A stretch of DNA of 64,000 bases, taken from the NCBI GenBank assembly GCA_016714535.1, contig JADKDR010000019.1, positions 1 through 64,000 of the forward strand, in the 5' to 3' direction. Made by a program: the position numbers and the translations under genes. Below, in pieces: positions 44,194-54,001 of the stretch (position 1 is its first letter; every line of letters starts with the position of its first letter). Source of the DNA: Bacteroidota bacterium. GTDB lineage: Bacteria > Bacteroidota > Bacteroidia > AKYH767-A > OLB10. The notes below the pieces were generated by a model that searched no databases, was not told the DNA's origin, and saw nothing but the letters and a program-made list of their open reading frames with translations.

Positions 44194-45057
44194 ATGAGCA
44201 CCTGCAAAGCGTTTGAAGTGTTACAATCATTAAGCGTAACGAGTGCACAGTTAAACGATCATTTAAAGGCAATACAAAAGTTTCTTGGATTTACGGGTAA
44301 AGATGTAGATGGAATTTATGGTGTTGCAACCATCACGCGCCTTGAACGAATTTTTGACACGACCATACCTACCCTACCTGCAAATACATCCATGATACTT
44401 TCTAACAAAGGCATCGAAAATATTATGCAATGGGAGATTGGCGGAAAGGCTGCTTATATTTCAAAATATAAAAACCCTATGTGGCCCGAATGGCATAGTG
44501 GAGTAACAATTGGCATTGGCTATGATTTAGGATATTGCAATGCCGCTAAATTTATCGAAGACTTTAAAGCCCTGCAGCAAACTGATAAAAATAAATTGAG
44601 CTGTGTAGTTGGATTAAAAGGTGAGGATGCTGAGAATGCCTTAACCCAGGATATAAAATCATTGAATGTGCCCTGGGAAATTGCTAGCGAAGTTTATTAT
44701 TCCACTTCGATACCGGAGCATGCTAAGATGACAAAAAAAATATATCCTGAAATAGCGCAACTTCCGCCTAATGCTCAGGCTGCTATACTCTCTTTAGTTT
44801 ATAACAGAGGCACAAAACTTACAGGTGACTCAAGGACAGAAATGTTCAATCTTGTTCAACTTATCAGGGATAAAAAATTAAACGCCATAGCGGCAGAGTT
44901 TAGAAGTATGAAACGTTTGTGGGAACCTAAAAAAGATAAAGACGGAAAGGTTATTAAAAAAGGTTTACACGGACTTATTATTCGCAGAGAAGCTGAAGCG
45001 GTGATGATTGAAAATGCAACATGGGTAATGGCTCCTACGGAATATATTTTTGCCTAA
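44194..45057 (+). CDS. Peptidoglycan-binding plus pesticin-like lysozyme domain protein
   Basis: 287 residues without a signal peptide. Residues ~20-60 (NDHLKAIQKFLGFTGKDVDGIYGVATITRL) are a PG_binding_1-like module. From residue ~70, MQWEIGGKAAYISKYKNPMWPEWHSGVTIGIGYDLGYCN is the catalytic N-part of a pesticin/T4-lysozyme-like domain: E in the first helix and GIGYDLGY. LPPNAQAAILSLVYNRGTKLTGDSRTEMFNLVQLI and GLIIRREAEAVMIEN complete it. It cleaves glycans of peptidoglycan. No holin or phage gene flanks it, so it could be a cryptic phage endolysin, a secreted antibacterial or a domesticated hydrolase. Confidence 0.82.
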   Translation: MSTCKAFEVLQSLSVTSAQLNDHLKAIQKFLGFTGKDVDGIYGVATITRLERIFDTTIPTLPANTSMILSNKGIENIMQWEIGGKAAYISKYKNPMWPEWHSGVTIGIGYDLGYCNAAKFIEDFKALQQTDKNKLSCVVGLKGEDAENALTQDIKSLNVPWEIASEVYYSTSIPEHAKMTKKIYPEIAQLPPNAQAAILSLVYNRGTKLTGDSRTEMFNLVQLIRDKKLNAIAAEFRSMKRLWEPKKDKDGKVIKKGLHGLIIRREAEAVMIENATWVMAPTEYIFA

Positions 45058-45176
45058 ATCAATTTCGTTTTATAAATAAATATTATTCATTGTTGTGCTT
45101 TGATAGAGCGGTTAAAACCTTTCTTTCATTTTTAATCATATTATTCAGATGCAACTATAATGAAGTATAAACCAGT

Positions 45177-46226
45177 TAGGCCATCACAGCCCATCGCAAT
45201 TTTGCCGACCGTGCGCGTGGATTGCTGCTAATTTCTTCTACCGATGGCCGTATAGGTTCGGGAGCGATATCGCTGTATGTGCCTGCACGGGAAATGATTT
45301 TGGAACGATTTTTTTACACGCCTGTCTTCGCCCGAATGAAAAGTAAGAATAGCAACGCGTGCATGCGGTGCCAATACGAACGGAAGTTTTTCGAGAAATT
45401 TTTCGAGCACACCAAACTCATCGTTCACATATATTCGCAATGCTTGAAAACAAAGCCGGCAACTTTTTTTAATCTTTTCGTTACGCTCATCTTGTGGCAT
45501 AAATTCAAGAGTCTGTTGTATTATTTCCTTCAAATGCTTGGTGGTTTTTATTGCCTTCCCCTTATTTATATGTGATACAATTGCTTCTGCAATAATCTGC
45601 GCAAATGGCTCATCGGCATTTTCCAAAAAAATGTCCTCGAGTTCATGTTGCGAAATATTCTTTAAAATTTCCGCTGCCGATTTCCCACTTTTGGGATTGA
45701 GGCGCAAATCAAGTGGGCCATCTACTTTTAATGAAAAACCCCTTTCGGGATTATCAATTTGCATGGAGGAAACGCCAAGGTCGGCAAGTACAAAATTTAG
45801 TGGCCCTGCCTCGGCTGCAATTTGTTCTATATCCGAAAAGTTCATTTTTCTTATTTTCAATACATCTTCGCCATAGCCTAATGCAGCTAATCGTTCACGT
45901 GTACGAGGCAACTCAATCGGATCAACATCGGTAGCATATAATATTCCACCCGGCAATAAGCGTTTTAAAATCTCTAATGAGTGACCACCATAACCAAGTG
46001 TGGCATCAAGCCCAATTTGATTTGGCGCTATATTTAAAAAATCCATAATTTCACTCACACATATGGAACGATGCATGCCCACAGGAGTGTAACCCTTCTG
46101 CATTATTTTTTTTACATCATCGGCATACAAGTCAGGTTGCAGTTCTTTGTATTTCTCTTTAAAAGATTTTGGATGTGTGCCCTTGTATCTTTCTCTGCGT
46201 GGTGGTTTCGATTCCTGATTATTCAT
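45177..46226 (-). CDS. rsmH: 16S rRNA (cytosine(1402)-N(4))-methyltransferase, frameshifted near the C-terminus
   Basis: About 350 residues. SAM-binding LDATLGYGGHSLEILKRL, VLADLGVSSMQIDNPERGFSLKVDGPLDLR (LGVSS and the RGFS motif), CFQALRIYVNDEFGVLEKFL and VAILTFHSGEDRRVKKSF are diagnostic. The open frame ends in an unlike tail (45228); one extra base near 45303 is to blame, because the other frame reads KIISRAGTYSDIAPEPIRPSVEEISSNPRARSAKLRWAV, the normal RsmH ending, to a stop at 45177. The N-terminus is about 40 residues longer than the enzyme in many bacteria. It is outside the usual mra/dcw cluster. Confidence 0.93.
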
Positions 46227-46468
46227 GGTGTAAAATTAAATATATTGACATCATATAGTAATCGAATTTTTTAATAATTGAAAACAAAACATTCGCAAAC
46301 CAAATCGTGCTAAACAAAATACCTAATGATGCTCAGTGTAATATTAAAAAATGCCCCGGAAATAAAAATATCGGGAAAACGATTTTTTACCTGAATTTAA
46401 AATAACGAATAGCTATTTTACCTTTTATAAAATACATAGCTATATTTTGTTGTTACCCCATACTTGCG

Positions 46469-46784
46469 TCAACGCTCAGGAACTCTTATCGATGATGATG
46501 AAAAATTAAGATACATATACAACACTCCATCGTTATCGAGATCGTTCACTACAAATTGCATAGCGGAATTTTTATCAGGGCGATTCAATAATTTTTGGTC
46601 ACACAAATATGGCATATCGAGTTCGATAAAAGGAAAATCATTCATACTGCCATCGGATGATAAAACTATTTGCAAATAATAAAAAACATGTGCACAGTCA
46701 CTGCCTATGAAATAAATAGAGTCGTTTTTTTTATCACCATCTATATCCCAAAGGTTGAGTAGTTGTAAGAAGGGTTTATTGACT
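46469..46784 (-). pseudogene. Fragment of an FG-GAP/VCBS-like secreted protein
   Basis: A stop-to-stop frame of ~105 codons without a start reads VNKPFLQLLNLWDIDGDKKNDSIYFIG then ...DMPYLCDQKLL and MQFVVNDLDNDGVLYMYLNFSSSS. The D.DGD...D and D.DNDG motifs are calcium-binding FG-GAP-like repeats of extracellular Bacteroidota proteins. It is followed on the same strand by the Hint-domain gene at 47005. Probably a degraded gene. Function not assigned. Confidence 0.4.
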
Positions 46785-47004
46785 TAGTTTCTGCATTGAA
46801 AATATTTTGCAAGTATTAATTTGCTAGCCAATCAATTTTTAAATCAGATTGAGCATCTATACAACAAACTTTTGCACCAAAAAAAAGAAGAATTGATTTT
46901 AAAGTAAATCTTGTTTTAAGAATCCAGCTTAATGATTCAAGTTTTTTCAGAAAGGTTTTATAGTAAAATGTAAAATGAATAGAAACATAAACCGCAGTTT
47001 AACA

Positions 47005-47919
47005 TTATTTAATCTTCGAATAAATAGTATTGTTTACTAAACAGTTGTAGAGGAAAAGTGTGCTGCCTACCAGAATCCCATTTATCCAATAAAAACCCGT
47101 TTCTCCATCTGGCAAAATGTCGTAGGTGCTATTATCTGTATAAACTGATACATATTTATTTATAATTAAACTGCCATCATATAAATCGCCAATTTCAAAA
47201 TCGCCTATGCTTGAATCCTTATCAACAGAAGGATGGGCTGCTGTAACTTTTATATTTCTGCCATCTGCCAAATCAATACAAATCATTTCGTGGCGATTAT
47301 CTACTGCAACTTTATTTGTAATTAATATTGGCACAGCAATTTTTTCTCCATCTATACTTATGGTCCAAACGGTATCGCCCGTAATCAAGTCGGCAATATT
47401 TACTTCGCCTTGCGGACAAGAAACTTTGGCAAACCAAGGGAGGCATTTGCATGTATTTTGAGTGCCTCTAAATTGTCTTTCTCCAATCTGATAATGAAAT
47501 GTACCATCATTTAAATCTGTGATAACAGGCATCACTTTGTACATTGGAATACAAACTCTTTCTATAGGCCACGAATAATAATCGTTGTATACAAAATTGG
47601 CCGAATCGTATCCTGTGTGTTTAATTCTAATCTTACTTTTTTTTGCCAAACATTTATTTAGATAACACCGCTTATCGATTCCGGTTACAGGTTTGAAATT
47701 ATTATTACATTCTTCTTTTTGCTTACAATTCAGTTCATCATTAAATTTCAATCTATAAAGACCGTCTTCTATTTTTTGAATCGCCTTGTCGCTAGTCGTC
47801 AAATTCTTTTGAATAAATACATTCATTTGAACATCAGAATATGCATAAGAATGATTCTGCCATAAGGCGAGAAGTGAATTTAAAATAAGAGCCGAAATAA
47901 AAAATTGTGATCGATTCAT
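47005..47919 (-). CDS. Secreted protein with C-terminal Hint (hedgehog/intein-like) domain
   Basis: 304 residues. Signal peptide near MNRSQFFISALILNSLLALWQNHSYA. Residues ~27-155 are an unrecognised region with several Cys. From about residue 158, CLPWFAKVSCPQGEVNIADLITGDTVWTISIDGEKI is a Hint block A (initial Cys, then GEV..ADL..GD.VWT), VAVDNRHEMICIDLADGRNIKVTAAHPSVDKDSSIGDFEIGDLYDGSLI matches block B with T-A-x-H-P, and TYDILPDGETGFYWINGILVGSTL is the C-terminal block. The terminal splice residues (HN/C) are absent, so self-cleavage at the Cys without ligation is the most that can be expected. No toxin or immunity gene is adjacent. Confidence 0.7.
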   Translation of the reverse strand: MNRSQFFISALILNSLLALWQNHSYAYSDVQMNVFIQKNLTTSDKAIQKIEDGLYRLKFNDELNCKQKEECNNNFKPVTGIDKRCYLNKCLAKKSKIRIKHTGYDSANFVYNDYYSWPIERVCIPMYKVMPVITDLNDGTFHYQIGERQFRGTQNTCKCLPWFAKVSCPQGEVNIADLITGDTVWTISIDGEKIAVPILITNKVAVDNRHEMICIDLADGRNIKVTAAHPSVDKDSSIGDFEIGDLYDGSLIINKYVSVYTDNSTYDILPDGETGFYWINGILVGSTLFLYNCLVNNTIYSKIK

Positions 47920-48281
47920 TTTAAGAATATATTATACGTGATGCTAACATTTAAAAATCGCATAAATTAACATACAAAATTTTTATAAGAGCCTAATATT
48001 AAAAATTAAACAACATAATGATTCAATAGTATTTTGTCAAAAAATCAGAAAGTAATACCGCTCCTGCTCTATTTTATAAAAGCTAGCACTACGGTCGCTA
48101 ATGTAATTACTACTGCCGTTCCCTATCGAAAAAATTTTTTCATTTTAATAAATCGAGTATAATCACTTTTCAAAGAATGTGTTTTTCTTGCCATTTTAAA
48201 TATTGATTTTTTTGAATATGAATACAATTCTATTTGACTTTATCAGTTATGCATGGTATAATATTTGACAAAGGCGTTGCA
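47920..48281. other. Divergent intergenic region
   Basis: About 360 bp, AT-rich, between the divergent Hint gene and the outer-membrane-type gene. TTGACTTTATCAGTTATGCA, then GGTATAATATTTGAC, near 48235-48269 resembles a promoter for the rightward gene but does not fit TAnnTTTG exactly. No ORF. Confidence 0.4.
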
Positions 48282-48770
48282 ATGAAACAAATTCTAAGGA
48301 CAACTGTATGTATTGTAATTCTGTTAGGCACTGGACTTTGCAAAGCACAATCATATTTGACCACGTTTGGTATTCGGGCAGGCAGTGACTATGGTATTAC
48401 ACTTCAACAGCGGATATTTAAATCCAAACTTACATTAGAAGGAATACTTCAAACGAGCAAATACAAGTACTCGGCTACTGTAATGTTGCAACAACATCGC
48501 AGAATGATTGGCAAGCGAATAAATTTCTATTATGGTATTGGAGGTCATACAGGCAACGATAAGGCCTTTGGAAAGTTTTATGGAATTTCGCCTATCGTAG
48601 GTGCTGAATTAACATTAGCCCGTTTAAATTTTTCTATTGACTATAAACCTGCCATCAATATAGTTGGTCACGATTGGGCACATCATGACTCGGCTTTCAG
48701 TATTCGCTATGTACTTATAAAACAACCGAAAAAAGAATGGCGCAAGAAGCTTTTCAACAGAAAGAAGTAA
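48282..48770 (+). CDS. Small outer-membrane beta-barrel-like protein
   Basis: About 162 residues from ATG 48282, which gives a signal peptide (MKQILRTTVCIVILLGTGLCKAQ). The mature protein alternates short beta strands with Gly turns (LTTFGIRAGSDYGITLQQRIF, LTLEGILQTSKYKYSATVMLQ, INFYYGIGGHTG, FYGISPIVGAELTLARLNFSIDYKPAINIVG), like a small barrel, and ends FSIRYVLIKQPKKEWRKKLFNRKK. The basic tail after the last strand is unusual. Probably outer membrane; function unknown. Confidence 0.7.
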   Translation: MKQILRTTVCIVILLGTGLCKAQSYLTTFGIRAGSDYGITLQQRIFKSKLTLEGILQTSKYKYSATVMLQQHRRMIGKRINFYYGIGGHTGNDKAFGKFYGISPIVGAELTLARLNFSIDYKPAINIVGHDWAHHDSAFSIRYVLIKQPKKEWRKKLFNRKK

Positions 48771-49034
48771 ACGTTACCGAAAGGCAAGCTATAACCATAA
48801 TATTCAACTAGAAAATTTACGATTCCTAAACTGTTATCTCAAATGTGTATCTCATTTTGTTGAGGTATAAATAATTTCATATTTCCAAATCCTACTAGAT
48901 CCACCCTAATTATTCGATAATGAAGAAGTCGCATTTTATTGCTCATTTCGCTTATTCACATTTCTGAAGTTTAAACAAAACTCAAATTCGCTGCATAAAG
49001 TGCATCCTGCCGTTTTTTTCTTATTTAAAAAATA

Positions 49035-49042
49035 TACTTTTG
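49035..49042 (+). promoter_or_regulatory. -7 promoter box of pdhA
   Basis: TACTTTTG fits TAnnTTTG, 32 bp before the ATG at 49075. No convincing -33 TTG. Confidence 0.45.
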
Positions 49043-49074
49043 TTGCCCAATAGAAATTCCTCAACAAAAAAATT

Positions 49075-50121
49075 ATGAGCGAAATAAAGGCAAAGACAGC
49101 AAAACAGAATACATCAACTAAAAAAGGTGACGATACCATTTTCACCAAAGAGCAATACTTGCAATGGTATGAAGACATGTTGCTAATGCGCAGGTTTGAA
49201 GAACGTGCCGGACAACTGTATGGCATGCAAAAAATAAAAGGATTTTGTCATTTATACATAGGGCAGGAAGCAGTAGTAGCAGGCGCTATGAGTGCCTGTA
49301 AGCACAGCGACCCTTGGATTACCGCCTACCGCGATCACACGCATGCGTTAGGTAAAGGAACAAGTGCACGTGCTGTTATGGCCGAGTTGTATGCCAAAGC
49401 TACCGGATGTAGTAAAGGCAAAGGTGGTAGTATGCATATGTTTGATGCAGCCAATTATTTTTATGGAGGGCATGGTATAGTTGGCGGTCAAATTCCGCTA
49501 GGTGCAGGCATTGCTTTCGGAGAAAAATATCGGGGTACTGATAATGTATGTTTATGCAGCATGGGCGATGGAGCTACCCGTCAGGGTGCCTTGCACGAAG
49601 CCTTTAACATGGCCATGACCTGGAAATTACCGGTAATATTTATTATTGAGAATAACATGTATGCCATGGGAACTTCAGTATCGCGAACCAGCAATGTAAC
49701 CGATTTGCAAAAATTGGGATTAAGCTACGATATGCCTAGTGCAAGTGTTGATGGGATGACAGTAGAAGCAGTACATACAGCATTGGCAACTGCCTTAGCG
49801 CATTGCCGTGCTGGTCATAGCCCCTACTTGCTTGAAATGGAAACATATCGTTACAAGGGACACAGCATGAGCGACCCGGCAAAGTATCGTACAAAAGAAG
49901 AAGTAGAATCCTTTAAATCGCAAGATCCGATAGAAAAGGTTTTGCAAACCATCGTGTCGCAAAAATATGCTACGCAGGAACAACTTGATGGCATACTAAG
50001 AAAAGTAAATGAAGTGGTAGAAGACAGTGTGAATTTTGCCGAAGAATCGCCCTATCCTACTCCAGATGAATTATACAAGGACGTTTATGTTCAGCATGAC
50101 TATCCTTATATAATGGTATAA
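49075..50121 (+). CDS. pdhA: Pyruvate dehydrogenase E1 component subunit alpha
   Basis: 348 residues. FTKEQYLQWYEDMLLMRRFEERAGQLYGMQKIKGFCHLYIGQEAV opens the E1-alpha fold; YRDHTHALGKG carries the His that contacts ThDP; GKGGSMHMFD and the ThDP motif GDGATRQGALHEAFNMAMTWKLPVIFIIENN are complete; YRYKGHSMSDPAKYRTKEE is the phosphorylation-loop region. It decarboxylates pyruvate with E1-beta, which is not next to it. It is followed by the E2 gene after 176 bp, so the complex is partly clustered. Confidence 0.95.
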   Translation: MSEIKAKTAKQNTSTKKGDDTIFTKEQYLQWYEDMLLMRRFEERAGQLYGMQKIKGFCHLYIGQEAVVAGAMSACKHSDPWITAYRDHTHALGKGTSARAVMAELYAKATGCSKGKGGSMHMFDAANYFYGGHGIVGGQIPLGAGIAFGEKYRGTDNVCLCSMGDGATRQGALHEAFNMAMTWKLPVIFIIENNMYAMGTSVSRTSNVTDLQKLGLSYDMPSASVDGMTVEAVHTALATALAHCRAGHSPYLLEMETYRYKGHSMSDPAKYRTKEEVESFKSQDPIEKVLQTIVSQKYATQEQLDGILRKVNEVVEDSVNFAEESPYPTPDELYKDVYVQHDYPYIMV

Positions 50122-50297
50122 AATTTAGTTTTAAAAAAAAGATTCGGATTGCAGGAATTATGAAGTGACACATTTGAATTTGCTTTGGCCAATAATGTTA
50201 AAAGCTCAGCATATCATATGACTAACTAAAATTCAAACATCCTTTAAAAACCTGTTCAACTTAAAATATCTAACAAGAATAAAAACAAAAAACTGAT

Positions 50298-51563
50298 ATG
50301 GCTGAATTAGTGCGTATGCCAAAAATGAGCGACACCATGACTGAAGGTGTTGTAGCGAAATGGCACAAAAAAATTGGCGACACCATAAAGTCAGGTGAAC
50401 TTGTTGCTGAAATAGAAACAGACAAAGCCACAATGGAATTTGAATCTTACCAATCGGGCACGCTTTTGTATATGGGTGTGCAGGAAGGTAAATCAATTCC
50501 GGTAAATGCTGTACTTGCTATATTAGGAGCACCAGGCGAAGACTATAAAGCATTGCTTGATGCCGAAGCAACCGCTGCACCGGCAGCACCAAAGGAAGAA
50601 CCCAAAAAAGAAGCTATAAAAACCGAAGCGCCCAAACCTACACCTGTTGCGCAACCCGCACCAGCAAACATTGTTGCAAAAGTTGCAGAGCCGGTTAGCA
50701 CAAGCAATGGGGATAATCGCATTAAGGCATCGCCATTAGCGAAACGATTGGCCAACGAAAAAGGAATAAGCATAGATAAACTAAAGGGCACTGGAGATGG
50801 TGGCCGTGTGGTTAAACGTGATATAGACTGGTACAAGCCATTGCAGGTGGTTTCTACATCATATACAGGCACGGTAACAAAAGAAAGTTACGAGGAAGTT
50901 ACAGTAAGTCAAATGCGCAAAACTATTGCCAGAAGGCTTAGTGATAGCAAATTTACTTCTCCTCACTTTTATCTTACCATGGATATTGTAATGGATGAAG
51001 CCATAAAAACACGCACTACCTTACTTGACATTATGGGCCAAAAAGTGTCATTTAACGATATGATTATACGGGCCTGTGCTTTAGCGTTAAGACAACATCC
51101 CAAAGTAAATAGTTCATGGCTTGGCGACACTATACGCATCAATCATCATATACACATTGGGGTTGCGGTTGCGGTTGATGAGGGCTTGCTAGTGCCGGTA
51201 GTTCGTTTTGCCGATAGCAAAACATTACCTCAGATAAATGCTGAAGTAAAAGATTTTGCACAACGTGCAAAAGACAAGAAACTTCAACCTGCAGATTGGG
51301 AGGGCAACACGTTTACAATTTCCAACCTTGGCATGTTTGATATTGAAGAATTTACAGCTATAATTAATCCGCCTGATGCATGCATACTAGCAATAGGTGC
51401 CATAAAGCAGCAACCAATTGTAAAAGAAAATACAGTTGTTGCCGGCAATGTGATGCGTGTAACATTAAGTTGCGACCATCGTGCTGTAGATGGTGTTGTG
51501 GGGAGTAAGTTCCTTCAAACGTTAAAAGGCATACTAGAAAATCCGGTATTACTTTTTATGTAA
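50298..51563 (+). CDS. aceF: Dihydrolipoamide acetyltransferase (pyruvate dehydrogenase E2)
   Basis: 421 residues. One lipoyl domain (residues ~1-80) with lysine in ETDKATMEFES; an Ala/Pro/Glu-rich linker (~92-135); a peripheral subunit-binding domain IKASPLAKRLANEKGISIDKLKGTGDGGRVVKRDI (~142-175); and the catalytic 2-oxoacid acyltransferase domain (~200-421) with SQMRKTIARRL, FTISNLGMFDIEEFTAIINPP and the active-site DHRAVDGVVG. It transfers acetyl from E1 to CoA. A single lipoyl domain is common in Bacteroidota. Paired with pdhA; the class I GATase gene follows after 22 bp. Confidence 0.95.
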   Translation: MAELVRMPKMSDTMTEGVVAKWHKKIGDTIKSGELVAEIETDKATMEFESYQSGTLLYMGVQEGKSIPVNAVLAILGAPGEDYKALLDAEATAAPAAPKEEPKKEAIKTEAPKPTPVAQPAPANIVAKVAEPVSTSNGDNRIKASPLAKRLANEKGISIDKLKGTGDGGRVVKRDIDWYKPLQVVSTSYTGTVTKESYEEVTVSQMRKTIARRLSDSKFTSPHFYLTMDIVMDEAIKTRTTLLDIMGQKVSFNDMIIRACALALRQHPKVNSSWLGDTIRINHHIHIGVAVAVDEGLLVPVVRFADSKTLPQINAEVKDFAQRAKDKKLQPADWEGNTFTISNLGMFDIEEFTAIINPPDACILAIGAIKQQPIVKENTVVAGNVMRVTLSCDHRAVDGVVGSKFLQTLKGILENPVLLFM

Positions 51564-51585
51564 TTAACCAGTTCGCCTTTTCGCT

Positions 51586-52149
51586 ATGATTCACATTATT
51601 GATTTTGGAAGTAAAAAAACTCCTCAAATAAAAGAATGTGTAGAGCAAACCGAAATCTGTACCGTATTTCATGCACATGAATATTCCGAAACGAACGTTT
51701 CGGATGCAGACGCACTTATACTTAGTGGCTCACCTATTCTGCTTACAGAATATAACTACTGGCCCTTACTCTCCCAATTCAATTTTATTAAGGACCTCAA
51801 TATTCCCGTGCTTGGTATTTGTTTTGGCCATCAATTGCTTGGACTGCTTTACGGAGCAACTATTTATAGAGGTGCAGCCATCCGTAAACCTGTATCAATT
51901 ACACTTTTAGGAAACTCTGCACTTTTTACAGGCTTCGAAAAACAATTTACAATGAGCGAAGACCATACGGAAGGAATTACGCTGCCTCAAGATTTTACTC
52001 ACACCGCCTTATCTGAGCATTATCAAATTGAAGGAATGCAAAATAATTTTAAACAAATGTTTGGAGTACAGTTTCATCCGGAGGTATCGGGCATACAAGG
52101 ACAAAAATTGATTGATAATTTTATTTCAATTGTAAATGAAAAAAAATAA
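51586..52149 (+). CDS. Class I glutamine amidotransferase
   Basis: 187 residues. MIHIIDFGSKKTPQIKECVEQTEICTVFHAHE and DALILSGSPILLTE, then the nucleophile elbow VLGICFGHQLLGLLYGA (Cys in GICFGHQ), and FGVQFHPEVSGIQGQKLIDNFI with the catalytic His-Glu (FHPE). It is a free-standing GATase1 domain (GuaA-N type) whose acceptor domain is not encoded nearby. Substrate unknown. It starts 22 bp after the E2 stop. Confidence 0.9.
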   Translation: MIHIIDFGSKKTPQIKECVEQTEICTVFHAHEYSETNVSDADALILSGSPILLTEYNYWPLLSQFNFIKDLNIPVLGICFGHQLLGLLYGATIYRGAAIRKPVSITLLGNSALFTGFEKQFTMSEDHTEGITLPQDFTHTALSEHYQIEGMQNNFKQMFGVQFHPEVSGIQGQKLIDNFISIVNEKK

Positions 52150-52154
52150 AGCAA

Positions 52155-52183
52155 TTGATTTTTTTTAAAATTAAATACATTTG
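52155..52183 (+). promoter_or_regulatory. Promoter for tRNA-Pro
   Basis: TTG at 52155-52157 and TACATTTG at 52176-52183, spaced 18 bp: both Bacteroidota promoter elements at the usual distance. The tRNA starts about 130 bp downstream, so a processed leader is expected. Confidence 0.55.
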
Positions 52184-52314
52184 CAAGGCAATACAGGAGT
52201 GTAATGCAGACCTCACATGCAATAGGCATCCGGGAATTTTAAATTGACAAGCACAAAACTCCGGCTCAGGCTTTAATTTGAATACCATAGTATTCATTAT
52301 CCTTAAAATCTGAC

Positions 52315-52390
52315 TCGGGGTGTAGCGCAGTCCGGTAGCGCGTTTGCATGGGGTGCAAGAGGTCGCTGGTTCGAATCCAGTCACTCCGAC
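52315..52390 (+). tRNA. tRNA-Pro (anticodon GGG)
   Basis: 76 nt that fold as a cloverleaf. Acceptor arm TCGGGGT with ACTCCGA (one wobble); D-arm GCGC-AGTCCGGTA-GCGC; anticodon stem TTTGC/GCAAG with loop ATGGGGT, so the anticodon is GGG; T-arm with GGTTCGAATCC. CCA is not encoded. The complementary strand carries the familiar false ORF beginning MTGFEPATSC, which I disregard. Confidence 0.95.
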
Positions 52391-52399
52391 ATTGTTGTA

Positions 52400-52429
52400 A
52401 TCCTTCGCTTTGCTGCGAAGGATTTTTTA
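52400..52429 (+). terminator. Rho-independent terminator after tRNA-Pro
   Basis: Stem ATCCTTCGC / GCGAAGGAT (loop TTTGCT) and a T-run, 10 bp past the tRNA. Confidence 0.9.
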
Positions 52430-52488
52430 TTAAAACCCATTTACAAGTGTGCTTTAAATATTACTTATAATTGCATCCGCAAAATTAA

Positions 52489-53780
52489 ATGAAGCCTTCT
52501 ATGCATAAATATATTAAGTATGCCCTACTCTTTCCTATGTTGTTTGTTCCTTTCTTGCTTTTTGGACAAACTCATGCCGCCCTGAATGTGGCAGGCATAC
52601 CTATCGAGTTTATCATTTTTGCATTGATGCTTTTAGGCATTGCTCTTTTTCATCAGTATACACTGCAAGTTGCACTTGCGGGTTTAATAGTATTACTGAT
52701 ATATAAGGTAGGATACCAACACTTTCCCATTATACAACATATAACAGGGTCGCACGATCCGGAAATTATTAAGCAATTACATGGCCATGCAGATGGAGAA
52801 TGGAAAATACTGGTTAACCTTTTAGGCCTTCTTGTTGGCTTTGAACTTTTGGCAAGTCATTTTAAACATAGTGGAATTCCTGAAAGACTCCCTCATTTTT
52901 TGCCTGATGATTGGCGTGGTGGATTTTACTTGCTGATACTGGTGGCTATACTTTCATCTTTTCTTGACAATATAGCTGCTGCCATGATTGGCGGCACAAT
53001 AGCCAACTATGTATTTAAGCATAAGTTACACATAGGTTATATTGCTGCATTGGTTGCAGCATCCAATGCAGGTGGAGCGGGCAGTGTAGTTGGAGATACT
53101 ACCACTACCATGATGTGGATTGCAGGGGTGGATGCTCTGCATGTGCTAGAGGCATCTATTGCTTCGGCAGTGGCAGTTTTAGTTAGTGGCTATTTCGCAT
53201 CGAAACAGCAATTCAAATTTCAACCTATTAAAAAGAAGGGCCTTCGACTGTAAAAATTCATGTATTGAGTCTTTTTGCTGTATTCCTAATTTTGCTTGGA
53301 GCCATTTTTACAAATATTTACCTTGACTTTCCGGCACTTGGGGTATGGGTTGCTATCATCATCTCCTCATTTTTTACAAAAACCGCATGGAAAGAAATTC
53401 CTACAGCACTAAAAGGGTCTTTGTTTTTGCTTTCGCTTGTTTTATGCGCCTCCCTGATGCCGGTCGAAAATCTTCCCTCACCATCGATTTACAGTACCTT
53501 CGGGATAGGAATTCTATCATCTGTATTTGACAATATTCCACTTACTAAACTTGCTATTGATCAGGGGGGGTACGACTGGGGCATACTTGCATTTGCAGTG
53601 GGTTATGGAGGAAGTATGGTCTGGTTTGGCTCATCGGCAGGTGTTGCTATAACTAATTTATTCCCACAGGGAAGATCAGTATTTGAATGGATAAAAAATG
53701 GATGGCATGTTGCCCTTGGTTATGTACTTGGTTTTATTACCTTATACTTAATTATGGGCTGGCATCCACAACCACTATAG
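52489..53780 (+). CDS. ArsB/NhaD-type ion transporter, frameshifted in the middle
   Basis: About 430 residues, with ten or more helices, in two frames (52489-53253 and 53265-53780). Part 1: LLVGFELLASHFKHSGIPERLPHFLPDD, LVAILSSFLDNIAAAMIGGTIANYV and ALVAASNAGGAGSVVGDTTTTMMW, the ion-transporter signature with the DNIAAAM and GGAGSVVGDTTT loops. Part 2: FGIGILSSVFDNIPLTKLAIDQGGYDWGILAFAVGYGGSMVWFGSSAGVAI, the inverted repeat half (DNIPLT, GSSAG). One C lost in the GGGCCTTCG stretch near 53240 breaks the frame; adding it gives KKKGPSTVKIHVLSLFAV. Likely Na+/H+ antiport or organic-anion transport. Confidence 0.85.
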
Positions 53781-54001
53781 CATTCTAACCTTTTTTGTTA
53801 ACCATATTTTTTTCAAACAGTGTTAGGTTTACAACTTACCAAAAAAATAACTGCCACTACCACAACCTAGTATGGTTTTTGTTGAATGCAAAGCGGTTGA
53901 AAAACAATCTATAATACTTTGCGTTACGCAATAAAGTATATTATCTTCGCGCTCCGAAAATCGGCTGGCCGTCAAAGAAAATTTTAAGTGATAAAAACAG
54001 A

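Noticed and set aside
52121..52384. Minus-strand ORF beginning MTGFEPATSCTPCKRATGLRY
   Set aside because: It is the antisense translation of tRNA-Pro and its flank, a well-known false ORF.
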